A stretch of 58,451 nt of DNA from Streptosporangiales bacterium (GTDB lineage: Bacteria; Actinomycetota; Actinomycetes; Streptosporangiales; WHST01). Made by a program: the position numbers and the translations under genes. The notes beneath the pieces were generated by a model. It had not been told where the DNA came from, made no database searches, and was given only the letters and a program-made list of their open reading frames with translations. Where the stretch lies: the NCBI GenBank assembly GCA_009379955.1, contig WHST01000027.1, positions 1 through 58,451 of the forward strand, written 5' to 3'. Below are positions 17,052-27,223 of this stretch, piece by piece. Numbering within the stretch: position 1 is the first letter of the stretch; the number at the start of each line of letters is the position of its first letter.

Positions 17052-17849
17052 ATGGATCTCGAACTGAAGGACCGCACCGCCCTGGTCACCGGGGGCAGCA
17101 AGGGCATCGGACTGGCGATCGCGACGACGCTCGCCGAGGAGGGGGCGAAGGTCGTGGTCGGCTCCCGCCACGGCAGCCGGGAGCTCGATCGACTGGGTGA
17201 GTCGCACGAGCTCGTCGCCGTCGACGTCGACCTCGGTACTCCTGAGGGACCCGACCGGTTGGTACGCGCGGCCGTCGAGGCGCACGGCGGGATCGATGTC
17301 CTGGTCAACAACGTGGCCGTGAGCGAGCCCGCGCCGTCGATCGGGGAGTTCACCGACGAGCAGTGGGACCGCATCTTCGCCGTCGGCTTCTTCAGCGCGG
17401 TGCGCACCGTCCGCGCCGCGGTGCCGGCGATGCTCGGCCGCGACGGTGCGTCCGTCGTCACGATCAGCTCGCTCAACGCGCGGCTGCCGGCCGCGATGAT
17501 CGCGCCGTACAGCGCGGCGAAGGCGGCGTTGTCGAACTTCACCAAGTCGCTCGCGGAGGAGCTGGGACCGCAGGGTATCCGGGTCAACACCGTGTCGCCC
17601 GGCCCTGTCCGTACCCCGATGTGGACCGGTCCGGGCGGGTTCGGGCACCTGTTCGCCGCGCAGGCGGACACCACCGTCGACGACGTGATGGACCGGGTGC
17701 TCCCCGAGTCGATGGGCATCACGACGGGACGGGTGAGCGAGCCGCGGGAGGTGGCGGACCTCGTCGCGTTCCTCGCCTCACGACGGGCGGCGAACATCAC
17801 CGGCGCCGACCACGTGATCGACGGGGGTATGCACAAGAGCGTCGGCTGA
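17052..17849 (+). CDS. Short-chain dehydrogenase/reductase under TetR control
   Basis: A 265-residue classical SDR, cytoplasmic, NAD(P)-dependent. The cofactor motif is GGSKGIG (14-20), followed by the NNVA motif of the central strand. The catalytic Ser is in TISSLNARL, with Tyr153 and Lys157 in YSAAK, and the C-terminal ITGADHVIDGGMHKS is typical. An Arg right after the first strand motif region (GSRHGSR) hints at NADPH preference. ATG 17052 gives the family-normal N-terminus. A TTG at 16986 would add 22 residues, but its AAGGAG directly abuts the codon. The tight divergent pairing with a TetR repressor suggests induction by the compound it reduces or oxidises, which cannot be named. Confidence 0.9.
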   Translation: MDLELKDRTALVTGGSKGIGLAIATTLAEEGAKVVVGSRHGSRELDRLGESHELVAVDVDLGTPEGPDRLVRAAVEAHGGIDVLVNNVAVSEPAPSIGEFTDEQWDRIFAVGFFSAVRTVRAAVPAMLGRDGASVVTISSLNARLPAAMIAPYSAAKAALSNFTKSLAEELGPQGIRVNTVSPGPVRTPMWTGPGGFGHLFAAQADTTVDDVMDRVLPESMGITTGRVSEPREVADLVAFLASRRAANITGADHVIDGGMHKSVG

Positions 17850-18035
17850 CCGGCGCGTACCGGGCGGGCGGTACATCTCGGCCAGCGCGCGCACGAGCTC
17901 GGGACGCTGCTCCGGGCTCGCGCCGCGCAGGACGATGACGAGGGCGAGCAGGCGGGTGAGTGCGTAGACCGCGGCACCGAGGCCGCTGGCGAGTGCTGCG
18001 TAGAACAGTGCGTGGGAAGTCACGACCAGCCCCAT
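17778..18035 (-). CDS. Small hypothetical membrane protein
   Basis: An 85-residue protein with one strong hydrophobic stretch (ALFYAALASGLGAAVYALTRLLALVIV). It is followed by RGASPEQRPELVRALAEMYRPP, a charged motif I recognise from small actinobacterial proteins of unknown function. The ATG at 18035 has GGAG with a six-base gap on this strand. The last 24 codons lie antisense to the end of the SDR gene, so the true C-terminus may have been extended by mutation of an earlier stop. Codon use supports coding but the gene is short; no function can be given. Confidence 0.5.
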   Translation of the reverse strand: MGLVVTSHALFYAALASGLGAAVYALTRLLALVIVLRGASPEQRPELVRALAEMYRPPGTRRSADALVHTPVDHVVGAGDVRRPS

Positions 18036-18208
18036 GATCACTCCGACAGGTAGATCCGTCGAAGGTCTCTCCCGCCACGTGAGGGGCTGGTCGGCTCGCC
18101 ACGTGGCCGGCCGCACCGGGCTCTCGCCGTGGTGACGACACGACCGTTGTCGGGGATACTCCCCTTCGCTGTTCGGGGCCTATCGTACCCCGACGTCGCC
18201 GGGGGAGG

Positions 18209-19132
18209 TCAGATCTCGTCGGGAGAGCGCCGCGGCGAGGGTGCGTCGGCGAGGGGGTCGGCGGCGTCGGTCACCTCCGGTGTGGGCAGCGGGGGCGGCG
18301 TGCCGCCGAACTCCGGGCACAGCGCCTGGAAGCTGCACCAGTCGCACAACCTGCTCTGCCTGGGTCGCCAGTCCTGACGCTCCATCGCCCGCTCGATCGC
18401 CTGCCACAACGCCTCGATCTTGCGCTGGGTGGCCAGCAGGTCGTGCTCGTCCGGCTGGTACCTGAGCACCTCGCCGTTGCCGAGGTACATCAGCTGCAGC
18501 AGGCGCGGCATGCGGCCGAGCTGACGCCACAGCACCAGGGCGTAGAACCGCATCTGGAACATGGCCTTGGCCTCGAACAGCTCGGACGGCGCCTTGCCCG
18601 TCTTGTAGTCGACGATGCGCACCTCGCCGGTGGGCGCGATGTCGAGCCGGTCGACGTAGCCGCGCAGCCGCAGGCCGGACTCCAGGACGGTCTCGACGTA
18701 GAGCTCGCGTTCGGCGGGCTCGAGCCGGCTGGGGTCTTCGAGGTCGAAGTAGGTGGCGAGCAGGTCACGCGCGCCCGCCAGCCAGGCGTCGCGCTCGGCC
18801 GGCTCCTCGGCGTCGAACAGCTCCGCCAGGCCCGGCTCGGCCTCGACGAGGGCGTCCCACCGAGGGCCGATCAGCTCCGTCGCCTGCGCCAGCGTGCGGT
18901 CGGCGGGCGGCAGGTCGTAGAGCCGCTCGAGCACCGAGTGCACCACGGTGCCGCGTGCGGCCGCGGTGCTCGGCTGCTCGGGGAGCTTGTCGATGACCCG
19001 GAACCGGAACAGCAGGGGACAGGTCATGAAGTCGCCGGCCCGGCTGGGGGACAGCGTGGGCGGCCGTGGCTCGACCGGTTCGACGGCCTCGACTTCGCCG
19101 TCAGCCGTCTCGGCGGCCATGTCCACGCTCAT
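18209..19132 (-). CDS. RecB-family PD-(D/E)XK nuclease with Fe-S cysteines
   Basis: A 307-residue stand-alone nuclease domain of the RecB/AddB/Cas4 type. The catalytic core is GYVDRLD (158-164) followed by IVDYKTGK with Asp175 and Lys177, i.e. the D-(D/E)XK arrangement, and a QxxxY-like motif (QMRFYALVLW). Four cysteines, C38 in TCPLLFRF and C263, C266, C272 in CDWCSFQALCPEF, match the split iron-sulfur cluster of AddB and Cas4. It is a frequent actinobacterial neighbour of trmI and the proteasome locus; its DNA-repair role is inferred from family only. ATG 19132 is chosen because TATGGT plus seven bases precedes it (leaderless layout). ATG 19144 is possible. Confidence 0.9.
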   Translation of the reverse strand: MSVDMAAETADGEVEAVEPVEPRPPTLSPSRAGDFMTCPLLFRFRVIDKLPEQPSTAAARGTVVHSVLERLYDLPPADRTLAQATELIGPRWDALVEAEPGLAELFDAEEPAERDAWLAGARDLLATYFDLEDPSRLEPAERELYVETVLESGLRLRGYVDRLDIAPTGEVRIVDYKTGKAPSELFEAKAMFQMRFYALVLWRQLGRMPRLLQLMYLGNGEVLRYQPDEHDLLATQRKIEALWQAIERAMERQDWRPRQSRLCDWCSFQALCPEFGGTPPPLPTPEVTDAADPLADAPSPRRSPDEI

Positions 19133-19139
19133 ACCCAGC

Positions 19140-19145
19140 ACCATA
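19140..19145 (-). promoter_or_regulatory. Leaderless -10 box of RecB-type nuclease gene
   Basis: On the minus strand TATGGT is followed by seven bases and the ATG at 19132, so the transcript would begin at or next to the start codon. No Shine-Dalgarno sequence is present, which agrees with leaderless translation. Confidence 0.45.
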
Positions 19146-19227
19146 GGCGCGCACGCCGACAACTCGCCCGCCATCCCCAGGGCGTGTCGGCACCGGTGGC
19201 GCCCAGGGAACGTCCAGGCCGACCGCG

Positions 19228-19284
19228 TAGCCTTGAGCGATGGACCTCCATGCGAGCGCGCATGACTCAGCCAGACGCACCTGA
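19228..19284 (+). promoter_or_regulatory. Leaderless promoter and 14-codon overlapping ORF before site-2 protease
   Basis: TAGCCT (19228-19233) plus six bases leads to ATG 19240. That ATG opens a short frame of 14 codons (MDLHASAHDSARRT, stop 19282-19284) in a different frame from the protease gene, whose candidate starts are 19250 and 19262. Ribosomes starting at the transcript 5' end would read the short frame and end just inside the protease gene. Confidence 0.45.
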
Positions 19285-20446
19285 CCGCAGCACCGGCGAC
19301 CGTCGCGACGACGCTCCCGACACGTCGTCGCGCATGCTCGGCGGCGGCTTCCTCGTGGGCCGGCCGTTCGGCATCCCGGTCTACATCTCGCCGAGCTGGC
19401 TGCTCGTCGCGGCCCTCATCACCTTCACGTTCGGACCGTACGTCGAGACGCGGCTGCCGGACATCGGCACGTGGAAGTGGGCGGTGTCGTTCGCGTACGC
19501 CGCGTTCCTGCTGCTCTCGGTCTTCGTGCACGAGCTCAGCCACTCGGTCGTCGCGCTCCGGCTCGGGCTGAAGGTCCGCCAGATCACGCTCTGGCTGCTC
19601 GGCGGCGTGTCCACACTCGACGAGCCCGACACCCCAGGCAAGGAGTTCCTCATCGCGGGCGCCGGGCCCGCGGCGTCGATCGTCGTCGGAGCGCTCGCGT
19701 TCGGCGGGTTCGTCGCGCTGCCCGAGGGCACGGTGCTCGGGCTGCTCGCCGGCCAGCTCGCGTTCGTCAACTTCGTGCTCGCGCTGTTCAACCTGCTGCC
19801 CGGCCTGCCCCTCGACGGCGGCGCGCTCGTACGGTCGCTGGTCTGGAAGGTGTCCGGTCGCCGGTCGACGGGCACGAGGGTCGCGGGATGGGCCGGTCGG
19901 GGCCTCGCCCTGCTGGTGCTGCTGGCGGCCGTCGGCAGGGGCACCCTGTTCGGCGGCGGCGAGCCCAGTGTCCTCGACATCGTCTGGGGCGGTCTCATCG
20001 CGATGTTCCTCTGGACGGGCGCGTCGCAGGTGCTCCGCGTGCAGCAGGTGCGGTCTCGGCTGCCCAAGGCCCGCGCCCGCAGCCTCGCGCGGCCGGCGCT
20101 GAGCGTGCCGGGCGACCTGCCGCTCGGTGAGGCGATCAGGCGGGCCAGGGAGGCGGGCAAGCGCGCGCTGGTGGTGACCGACTCGCTCGGCCGTCCGACG
20201 GGCATCGTGAACGAGCAGGCCGTCGCCGCCACGCCCGAGGCGCGGTGGCCATGGATGGCGGTCTCGGCGCTGTCGCGTTCGGTCGACGACTCCGTGGTAC
20301 TCACCGCCGACCTCGACGGCGAGGAGCTGGTCCACGCGATGCAGCGGCGGCCGTCGCCGGAGTACCTCGTCGTCGAGCCGGGCACCGACGATCTCGTCGG
20401 CGTGATCGCGACCGCCGACGTCGAACGGGTCGTCGCCACCTCCTGA
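19250..20446 (+). CDS. Site-2 protease-type membrane metallopeptidase with CBS domains
   Basis: A 398-residue intramembrane zinc protease of the M50 group (FtsH-independent S2P, SpoIVFB-like branch). The zinc motif HELSH is at 94-98, and the second motif with Asp189 (LPLDGGALV) supplies the third ligand. About six hydrophobic segments cover residues 30-250. The C-terminal part from about 285 carries paired CBS domains (GDLPLGEAIRRAREAGKRAL; VGVIATADVERVV), which in relatives sense adenine nucleotides. The start is uncertain: ATG 19250 or 19262, neither with a clear ribosome-binding site. It is divergent from the RecB-type gene and precedes trmI, the usual order near actinobacterial proteasome loci. 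Confidence 0.9.
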   Translation: MRARMTQPDAPDRSTGDRRDDAPDTSSRMLGGGFLVGRPFGIPVYISPSWLLVAALITFTFGPYVETRLPDIGTWKWAVSFAYAAFLLLSVFVHELSHSVVALRLGLKVRQITLWLLGGVSTLDEPDTPGKEFLIAGAGPAASIVVGALAFGGFVALPEGTVLGLLAGQLAFVNFVLALFNLLPGLPLDGGALVRSLVWKVSGRRSTGTRVAGWAGRGLALLVLLAAVGRGTLFGGGEPSVLDIVWGGLIAMFLWTGASQVLRVQQVRSRLPKARARSLARPALSVPGDLPLGEAIRRAREAGKRALVVTDSLGRPTGIVNEQAVAATPEARWPWMAVSALSRSVDDSVVLTADLDGEELVHAMQRRPSPEYLVVEPGTDDLVGVIATADVERVVATS

Positions 20447-20483
20447 GTGCACGGCCGCGTCCCGCCGCACGGTCGCTCTCCAG

Positions 20484-21518
<1,035 letters not shown>

Positions 21519-21609
21519 TCTGCGACGGACGGTCGATGAGACTCTGCGCGACGGCCCTTGCGCCTGTAGGGTCGTAGTGGTGGAAGTGTGAGCGAGGAGG
21601 TGAACGCGC

Positions 21610-23376
21610 GTGTCAGCTGACGAGCAGGACGGAGCGCGCGCGGCGCGCCACGAGCAGGAGGTCCGCGACCTCACGGCGCAGATCTCGTACCTCGAGGAAG
21701 AGCTCGCCGCGTCTCGGAGCCGCAGTCCCGAGACCGCACGGAGCATTCGCACACTCGAACATCGACTCGCGGCGACCGAGAGTTCGCTCGCCCAGGAGAG
21801 CTCGCAGAACGAGCGCCTCACCGCGACCCTGCGGGAGGCACGCGAGCACATCGTGTCGCTGAAGGAGGAGATCGACCGGTTGGCGCAGCCGCCGGCGAGC
21901 TTCGGCGCGTTCCTCGGCGTCAACGAGGACGGCACGATCGACGTGTTCACCGGTGGCCGCAAGCTACGCGTCACGGCCAGTCCGAACATCGAGGTCGAGC
22001 AGCTCAGGCCCGGCCAAGAGGTGATGCTCAACGAGGCGATGAACGCCGTCGAGAGCCTCTCGTTCGAGCAGGTCGGCGACGTCGTCACGCTCAAGGAGCT
22101 GCTCGCCGACGGCGATCGCGCCCTGGTGATCGGCCACACCGACGAGGAGCGGATCGCGCGCCTCGCCGACACGCTGCGCGATCAGCAGATCCGCGCCGGC
22201 GACGCGCTGTTGATGGACTCCAGGTCGGGCTTCGTCTACGAGCGCATCCCGAAGTCCGAGGTCGAGGAGCTCGTCCTCGAAGAGGTGCCCGACATCGACT
22301 ACACGTCGATCGGCGGACTCAGCAACCAGATCGAGCAGATCCGCGACGCCGTCGAGCTGCCGTACCTGCACCGCGAGCTGTTCGTGGAGCACGAGCTGCG
22401 GCCGCCGAAGGGCGTGCTGCTGTACGGCCCACCCGGGTGCGGCAAGACCCTCATCGCGAAGGCGGTGGCCAACAGCCTCGCCAAGAAGGTCGCCGACCGT
22501 ACGGGTCGCGGCAACGGCAAGTCGTACTTCCTCAACATCAAGGGTCCCGAGCTGCTGAACAAGTACGTCGGCGAGACCGAGCGGCACATCCGCCTGGTCT
22601 TCCAGCGGGCCAGGGAGAAGGCGACCGAGGGCACGCCGGTCATCGTGTTCTTCGACGAGATGGACTCCATCTTCCGCACCCGCGGCTCCGGGGTCAGCTC
22701 CGACGTCGAGAACACGATCGTCCCGCAGCTGCTCAGCGAGATCGACGGTGTCGAGGGCCTCGAGAACGTCATCGTGATCGGGGCGTCCAACCGCGAGGAC
22801 ATGATCGACCCCGCGATCCTGCGGCCCGGCCGCCTCGACGTGAAGATCAAGATCGAGCGTCCCGACGCCGAGTCGGCGCGTGACATCTTCTCGAAGTACG
22901 TCACCGCGAAGCTCCCGCTGCACCCCGACGACATGCGGGAGTTCGGCGGGGATCCGGGGGCGTGCGTGCAGGCGATGATCGACCGGATCGTCGAGCGCAT
23001 GTACTCCGAGGTCGAGGAGAACCGCTTCCTCGAGGTGACCTACGCCAACGGCGACAAAGAGACCCTGTACTTCAAGGACTTCAACTCCGGCGCGATGATC
23101 CAGAACATCGTCGACCGGGGAAAAAAGATGGCCATCAAGGACTTCCTGTCGACCGGCCAGAAGGGCCTGCGCGTCCAGCACCTGCTCCAGGCGATCGTGG
23201 ACGAGTTCAAGGAGAACGAGGACCTGCCCAACACGACCAACCCCGACGACTGGGCGCGGATCTCGGGCAAGAAGGGTGAGCGGATCGTCTACATCCGTAC
23301 CCTGGTCTCCGGCAAGGAGGGTGTCTCGGAAGGCCGGTCCATCGACACGGTGGCCAACACGGGGCAGTACCTCTAG
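21610..23376 (+). CDS. arc: Proteasome-activating AAA ATPase ARC/Mpa
   Basis: Hexameric ring ATPase that recognises pupylated proteins and threads them into the 20S proteasome. The 588-residue protein starts with the Pup-binding coiled coil (roughly 12-95, ending before [10 protein letters not shown]). Two OB-fold interdomains follow, then the AAA module with Walker A GPPGCGKT near 274-281, Walker [10 protein letters not shown] near 344-352, and the [16 protein letters not shown] sensor region. It ends in GQYL, with the penultimate Tyr that docks into the proteasome alpha ring. GTG 21610 has GAGGAGG upstream and a possible -10 (TAGGGT, 21567-21572). Its neighbours dop, pup, prcB, prcA and pafA complete the pathway. 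Confidence 0.97.
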   Translation: MSADEQDGARAARHEQEVRDLTAQISYLEEELAASRSRSPETARSIRTLEHRLAATESSLAQESSQNERLTATLREAREHIVSLKEEIDRLAQPPASFGAFLGVNEDGTIDVFTGGRKLRVTASPNIEVEQLRPGQEVMLNEAMNAVESLSFEQVGDVVTLKELLADGDRALVIGHTDEERIARLADTLRDQQIRAGDALLMDSRSGFVYERIPKSEVEELVLEEVPDIDYTSIGGLSNQIEQIRDAVELPYLHRELFVEHELRPPKGVLLYGPPGCGKTLIAKAVANSLAKKVADRTGRGNGKSYFLNIKGPELLNKYVGETERHIRLVFQRAREKATEGTPVIVFFDEMDSIFRTRGSGVSSDVENTIVPQLLSEIDGVEGLENVIVIGASNREDMIDPAILRPGRLDVKIKIERPDAESARDIFSKYVTAKLPLHPDDMREFGGDPGACVQAMIDRIVERMYSEVEENRFLEVTYANGDKETLYFKDFNSGAMIQNIVDRGKKMAIKDFLSTGQKGLRVQHLLQAIVDEFKENEDLPNTTNPDDWARISGKKGERIVYIRTLVSGKEGVSEGRSIDTVANTGQYL

Positions 23377-23401
23377 GAGTCTAGGTAACGAGGAGGCGGG
23401 C

Positions 23402-24919
23402 GTGAGTGTTCGCCGGGTGATGGGCATCGAGACCGAGTACGGCGTTTCCGTACCCGGTCAGCCGGGCGCGAACGCGATGCTGACGTCGTCTCAGATCGTG
23501 AACTCCTACCCGACGGCCGCGGCGGCGCGTGCGCGCCGCGCGCGGTGGGACTTCGAGGAGGAGACCCCGCTGCGCGACGCCCGGGGCTTCGACGTCCAGC
23601 GCGACGTGGCCGACGCCAGCCAGCTCACCGACGAGGACCTCGGGCTCGCCAACGTCATCCTGCCCAACGGCGCACGCCTCTACGTCGACCACGCGCACCC
23701 TGAGTACTCCGCGCCCGAGTGCACCAACCCGCGCGACGCCACCCTGTGGGACAAGGCGGGCGAACGGGTGATGCTGGAGGCACTCCGCCGGTCCGCCCAG
23801 GTGCCGGGGGCGCCGCCGATCGTCCTCTACAAGAACAACACCGACAACAAGGGCGCGTCGTACGGCTGCCACGAGAACTACCTGATGCGCCGCGCGACCC
23901 CGTTCGCCGACATCGTCAGGCACCTCACGCCGTTCTTCGTGAGCCGGCCCGTGTTCGCCGGTGCGGGCCGGGTCGGCAGGGGACAGGACGGCACCAAGAC
24001 CGGGTTCCAGCTCAGCCAGCGGGCCGACTTCTTCGAGGTCGAGGTCGGTCTCGAGACCACGCTCAAGCGCCCGCTCATCAACACGAGAGACGAGCCGCAC
24101 GCCGACGCAGAGAAGTACCGCAGGCTGCACGTCATCGTCGGCGACGCGAACATGAGCGAGATCGCCACGTACCTCAAGCTCGGCACCACCTCGCTCGTGC
24201 TGGCGATGATCGAGGACTCCTGGCTGTCCGACGACCTCAGCGTCGTGCAGCCGGTCTCGGCGTTCCACGCGGTCTCGCACGACCCGGGGCTCACCCACCA
24301 GCTGACCCTGCACGACGGTCGGCGCATGACCGGCCTGCAGCTGCAGATGGAGTACCTCGAGCAGGCGCGCAAGTATGTCGAGGACCGCTACGGCACCGAC
24401 GTCGACGACGTGACCAGCGACGTCCTCGACCGGTGGGAGTCCGTGCTCGACCGGCTGGCGAGCGACCCGATGCAGCTGCGCCAGGAGCTCGACTGGGTGG
24501 CGAAGCTGGCGCTGCTCGAGGGTTACCGGACACGTGACAAGCTCGAGTGGGATCACCCGCGGCTGCAGCTCGTCGACCTCCAGTACACCGACATCCGGCC
24601 CGAGAAGGGCCTCTACGCGCGCCTCGTCGGGCGCGGCGCGATGAAGCGCCTGTTCACCGACGACGAGGTCGCGGACGCCGAGTCGCACCCGCCCGAGGAC
24701 ACCCGCGCGTACTTCAGGGGCAGGTGCCTCGCGAAGTACGCCGACCAGGTGGCCGCCGCCTCCTGGGACTCCGTGATCTTCGACGTGCCCGAGCACGAGT
24801 CGCTGCAGCGGGTGCCGATGATGGAGCCGCTGCGCGGCACCCGTGCGCACGTCGGCGAGCTGCTCGACAGGTGCGACACGGCGGGCGAGCTCGTCGCGAT
24901 CCTCACCGAGCCGCACTGA
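23402..24919 (+). CDS. dop: Depupylase/deamidase Dop
   Basis: Glutamine-synthetase-fold enzyme that hydrolyses the isopeptide bond between Pup and substrate lysines, and in many species also deamidates PupGln. The 505-residue protein has the Mg-ATP-binding start [10 protein letters not shown] (7-16). The nucleophilic or activating Asp96 is in [14 protein letters not shown]. It also has the Dop-loop region (about 50-75), [17 protein letters not shown], and the conserved [26 protein letters not shown] block shared with PafA. The more divergent N-terminal loop and extra length separate it from PafA at 27224. GTG 23402 follows GAGGAGG and lies 25 bases after arc. Because Pup here ends in Glu, only depupylation should be required. 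Confidence 0.96.
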   Translation: MSVRRVMGIETEYGVSVPGQPGANAMLTSSQIVNSYPTAAAARARRARWDFEEETPLRDARGFDVQRDVADASQLTDEDLGLANVILPNGARLYVDHAHPEYSAPECTNPRDATLWDKAGERVMLEALRRSAQVPGAPPIVLYKNNTDNKGASYGCHENYLMRRATPFADIVRHLTPFFVSRPVFAGAGRVGRGQDGTKTGFQLSQRADFFEVEVGLETTLKRPLINTRDEPHADAEKYRRLHVIVGDANMSEIATYLKLGTTSLVLAMIEDSWLSDDLSVVQPVSAFHAVSHDPGLTHQLTLHDGRRMTGLQLQMEYLEQARKYVEDRYGTDVDDVTSDVLDRWESVLDRLASDPMQLRQELDWVAKLALLEGYRTRDKLEWDHPRLQLVDLQYTDIRPEKGLYARLVGRGAMKRLFTDDEVADAESHPPEDTRAYFRGRCLAKYADQVAAASWDSVIFDVPEHESLQRVPMMEPLRGTRAHVGELLDRCDTAGELVAILTEPH

Positions 24920-24985
24920 CCCGGCGGATCACGTCACCGTATCGAGTCGCGCCCCGACCACGCGTTGTCGACCGGTTCGCCGCGC

Positions 24986-25013
24986 GAGTCGATAGTGTCT
25001 GAGTGTGCGACTC
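24986..25013 (+). promoter_or_regulatory. Inverted repeat around pup -10 box
   Basis: GAGTCG (24986-24991) and CGACTC (25008-25013) are a perfect inverted repeat with a 16-bp spacer holding TAGTGT (24993-24998), the probable -10 of pup. TTGTCG at 24965 is too far upstream for a normal -35. The repeat could be an operator or, downstream of the start site, part of a leader hairpin. Confidence 0.45.
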
Positions 25014-25026
25014 CCTTGGAGGTGTC

Positions 25027-25239
25027 ATGGCTGGTAAGGAGACCGCCGGCGGTCAGCGACGCGTCAACCGGCAGAAGGAGGAGACCGAAGAGGTCGAGGC
25101 CGAGACGGACACTGACGTCCAGGAACGGCATGAGAAGCTCAACGAAGACGTCGACGCGATCCTCGAGGACATCGACGAGGTGCTCGAGGAGAACGCCGAG
25201 GAGTTCGTCCGCCAGTACGTCCAGAAGGGCGGCGAGTAG
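25027..25239 (+). CDS. pup: Prokaryotic ubiquitin-like protein Pup
   Basis: A 70-residue, largely disordered protein tag that PafA attaches through its C-terminal Glu to substrate lysines. The sequence starts MAGKETAGGQRR. Its acidic middle and the helix-forming part EKLNEDVDAILEDIDEVLEENAEEFVRQYVQ bind the ARC coiled coil. It ends KGGE. Many relatives end in GGQ and need deamidation; here the codon is already Glu (GAG). ATG 25027 has GGAGG about seven bases upstream. It sits between dop and prcB as in other actinobacteria. Confidence 0.97.
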   Translation: MAGKETAGGQRRVNRQKEETEEVEAETDTDVQERHEKLNEDVDAILEDIDEVLEENAEEFVRQYVQKGGE

Positions 25240-25258
25240 ACCCCGGCTGTGCTGGCTG

Positions 25259-25339
25259 ATTACCAACCCGACTCGACAGTAGCGGCTCCGTTCTCTCGAA
25301 GCGGCGGGGTTGCAGGCTACTTTCGAATCGATTGGTAAT
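25259..25339 (+). promoter_or_regulatory. Possible prcB promoter with long-spaced inverted repeat
   Basis: TTGCAG (25310-25315) and GGTAAT (25334-25339) with an 18-bp spacer are a fair promoter. ATTACCAA (25259-25266) is the exact reverse complement of TTGGTAAT (25332-25339), which overlaps the -10. The two arms are 65 bp apart, which suggests either a looping operator or chance. Confidence 0.35.
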
Positions 25340-25404
25340 AGGGTCGTCTCACCCATCGGACCTCACCCGTGTCCCGCCCTGCGGACACGGTCGGAAGGAG
25401 TGAC

Positions 25405-26259
25405 GTGTCGCCCTATCTCGACGGCCTGGGCAGGTTGCCGGGTGAGTTCTTGTCGGCAGGGAACTCCTCGTTCGCGGAGTTCCTCAGGCGCTACAACCCC
25501 GACCTGCTCCCCGGGCAGCGCACGTTGCCCGGCACCGTCGAGCTCACGGAGACCCGGCACGGCACGACCATCGTCGCCGCGACCCATGCCGGCGGTGCCG
25601 TCATGGCGGGCGACCGGCGGGCGACGACCGGCAACGTCATCGCACAGCGTGACATCGAGAAGGTCTACCCGGCCGACGAGTACTCGTGCGTGGGCATCGC
25701 CGGCAGCGCCGGCATCGCGCTCGAGATCGTCCGGTTGTTCCAGGTCGAGCTCGAGCACTACGAGAAGATCGAGGGCATGACGCTGTCCATCGACGGCAAG
25801 GCCAACCGGCTGTCGACGATGATCCGCGGCAACCTCGGCATGGCCCTGCAGGGTCTCGCCGTGGTCCCCCTCTTCGCGGGCTACGACGAGCAGTCGGGCA
25901 AGGGCCGCATCTTCAGCTACGACATCAGCGGGGGCCGCTACGAGGAGCACGCGTTCCACTCGGTGGGGTCCGGCTCGGTGTTCGCGCGGGGCGCGCTGAA
26001 GAAGCTCTTCCGCGAGGACGCCAGCGAGGAGGACACCGTCTACGCCGTCCTGCAGGCGCTCTACGACGCGGCCGACGACGACTCCGCGACCGGGAAGCCC
26101 GACATGACCCGCGGGATCTTCCCCAACGTGGTCTCGGTCACCGGCGACGGCTTCCGGCGATACGCCGACGACGAGATCGGTCGCCTCGTCCAGGAGATCC
26201 TGGACGACCGGATGCGCCGGCCCGACGGCCCCGCCGCGCCGTTGCGCGAGAGCGACTGA
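25405..26259 (+). CDS. prcB: 20S proteasome beta subunit
   Basis: Catalytic subunit of the 20S core, made as a precursor. The start at GTG 25405 is set by GGAAGGAG four bases before it, giving 284 residues; a GTG at 25369 lacks such a site. A 53-residue propeptide (containing [18 protein letters not shown]) ends at His-Gly before Thr54, the N-terminal nucleophile of the mature 231-residue chain ([19 protein letters not shown]). Asp and Lys of the catalytic triad fall in the expected AGDRRAT and DIEKVY positions, and [14 protein letters not shown] matches the family. It is cotranscribed with prcA 37 bases downstream. Confidence 0.97.
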   Translation: MSPYLDGLGRLPGEFLSAGNSSFAEFLRRYNPDLLPGQRTLPGTVELTETRHGTTIVAATHAGGAVMAGDRRATTGNVIAQRDIEKVYPADEYSCVGIAGSAGIALEIVRLFQVELEHYEKIEGMTLSIDGKANRLSTMIRGNLGMALQGLAVVPLFAGYDEQSGKGRIFSYDISGGRYEEHAFHSVGSGSVFARGALKKLFREDASEEDTVYAVLQALYDAADDDSATGKPDMTRGIFPNVVSVTGDGFRRYADDEIGRLVQEILDDRMRRPDGPAAPLRESD

Positions 26260-26296
26260 CCATCCACGCGACCTAGGACCGAGGAGCGATCGAGCC

Positions 26297-27130
26297 GTGA
26301 CGATGCCGCTGGGCTACATCTCGCCCGAGCAGTTGATGAAGGACAAGGCGGAGTACGCCCGCAAGGGCATCGCCCGTGGGCGCAGCGCCGCCGTCCTGCA
26401 GTACGACGACGGCATCCTGTTCGTCGCGGAGACCAGGTCGCGCACCCTCCACAAGATCAGCGAGATCTACGACCGCATCGCGTTCGCGGCGGTCGGCATG
26501 TACAACGAGTTCGAGAACCTCCGGCAGGCCGGCATCAAGCTCGCCGACGTCCGCGGCTACATCAACGCCCGGCGCGACGTCACGGCCCGCGGCCTCGCCA
26601 ACGCGTACGCCCAGACCCTGGGCTCGATCTTCACCGACGCGCACAAGCCGTACGAGGTCGAGATCGTGGTCGCCGAGGTCGGCGCGACCGAATACGAGGA
26701 CCAGATCTACCGGCTGACCTTCGACGGCTCGGTCCAGGACGAGCGCGGCTACCTCGTCATGGGCGGCATGGCCGACCAGGTGGCGTCCGCGCTGTCCGAG
26801 CACTACCAGAGCGGCCAGTCGCTCGCCGCCGTGCTGCGTGCCGCGGTGACGGCGCTCGGGAGCCAGGGGAACGGTGGCAGCCGCGAGCTGGGAGCCGACG
26901 AGCTCGAGGTGGGGGTGCTCGACCGCACCCGGCAGGGTCGCACGTTCCGTCGCATCCAGGGCGCCGCTCTCGAACGCCTGCTCGCCGAGACCGCGCAACC
27001 CGCCGAGCCCGAGCCCGAGGCCACCGACACCGACACCGACACCCAGGACGGGACGGACGAGACACCGGCGGGCGAGGACGACCAGGGTGGCGTCGACGGC
27101 GGCAACGGCACCGGCCCGACGACCTCGTAG
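26297..27130 (+). CDS. prcA: 20S proteasome alpha subunit
   Basis: Forms the outer rings of the 20S core and the gate and docking site for ARC. The 277-residue protein has the alpha-specific N-terminal segment [25 protein letters not shown] before the Ntn-hydrolase fold. It lacks a catalytic Thr, as expected, and contains the block [21 protein letters not shown]. After about residue 232 it has an acidic, Pro/Glu/Thr/Asp-rich disordered tail ending GTGPTTS, typical in kind for actinobacterial alpha subunits. GTG 26297 follows GAGGAG. Located between prcB and pafA. Confidence 0.97.
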   Translation: MTMPLGYISPEQLMKDKAEYARKGIARGRSAAVLQYDDGILFVAETRSRTLHKISEIYDRIAFAAVGMYNEFENLRQAGIKLADVRGYINARRDVTARGLANAYAQTLGSIFTDAHKPYEVEIVVAEVGATEYEDQIYRLTFDGSVQDERGYLVMGGMADQVASALSEHYQSGQSLAAVLRAAVTALGSQGNGGSRELGADELEVGVLDRTRQGRTFRRIQGAALERLLAETAQPAEPEPEATDTDTDTQDGTDETPAGEDDQGGVDGGNGTGPTTS

Positions 27131-27211
27131 GCGTCGCCGGCCGTCGGTCACGAGAGCGCGAAGATTCCGCCGACATCGCGTCGCCGCGCCTCACCGGTCG
27201 GTTCGACCACG

Positions 27212-27217
27212 TAGCCT
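27212..27217 (+). promoter_or_regulatory. Leaderless -10 box of pafA
   Basis: TAGCCT followed by six bases and then GTG 27224. It both supplies a promoter separate from the prcBA transcript and decides the pafA start in favour of 27224 over the GTG at 27218. Confidence 0.6.
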
Positions 27218-27223
27218 GTGCAC

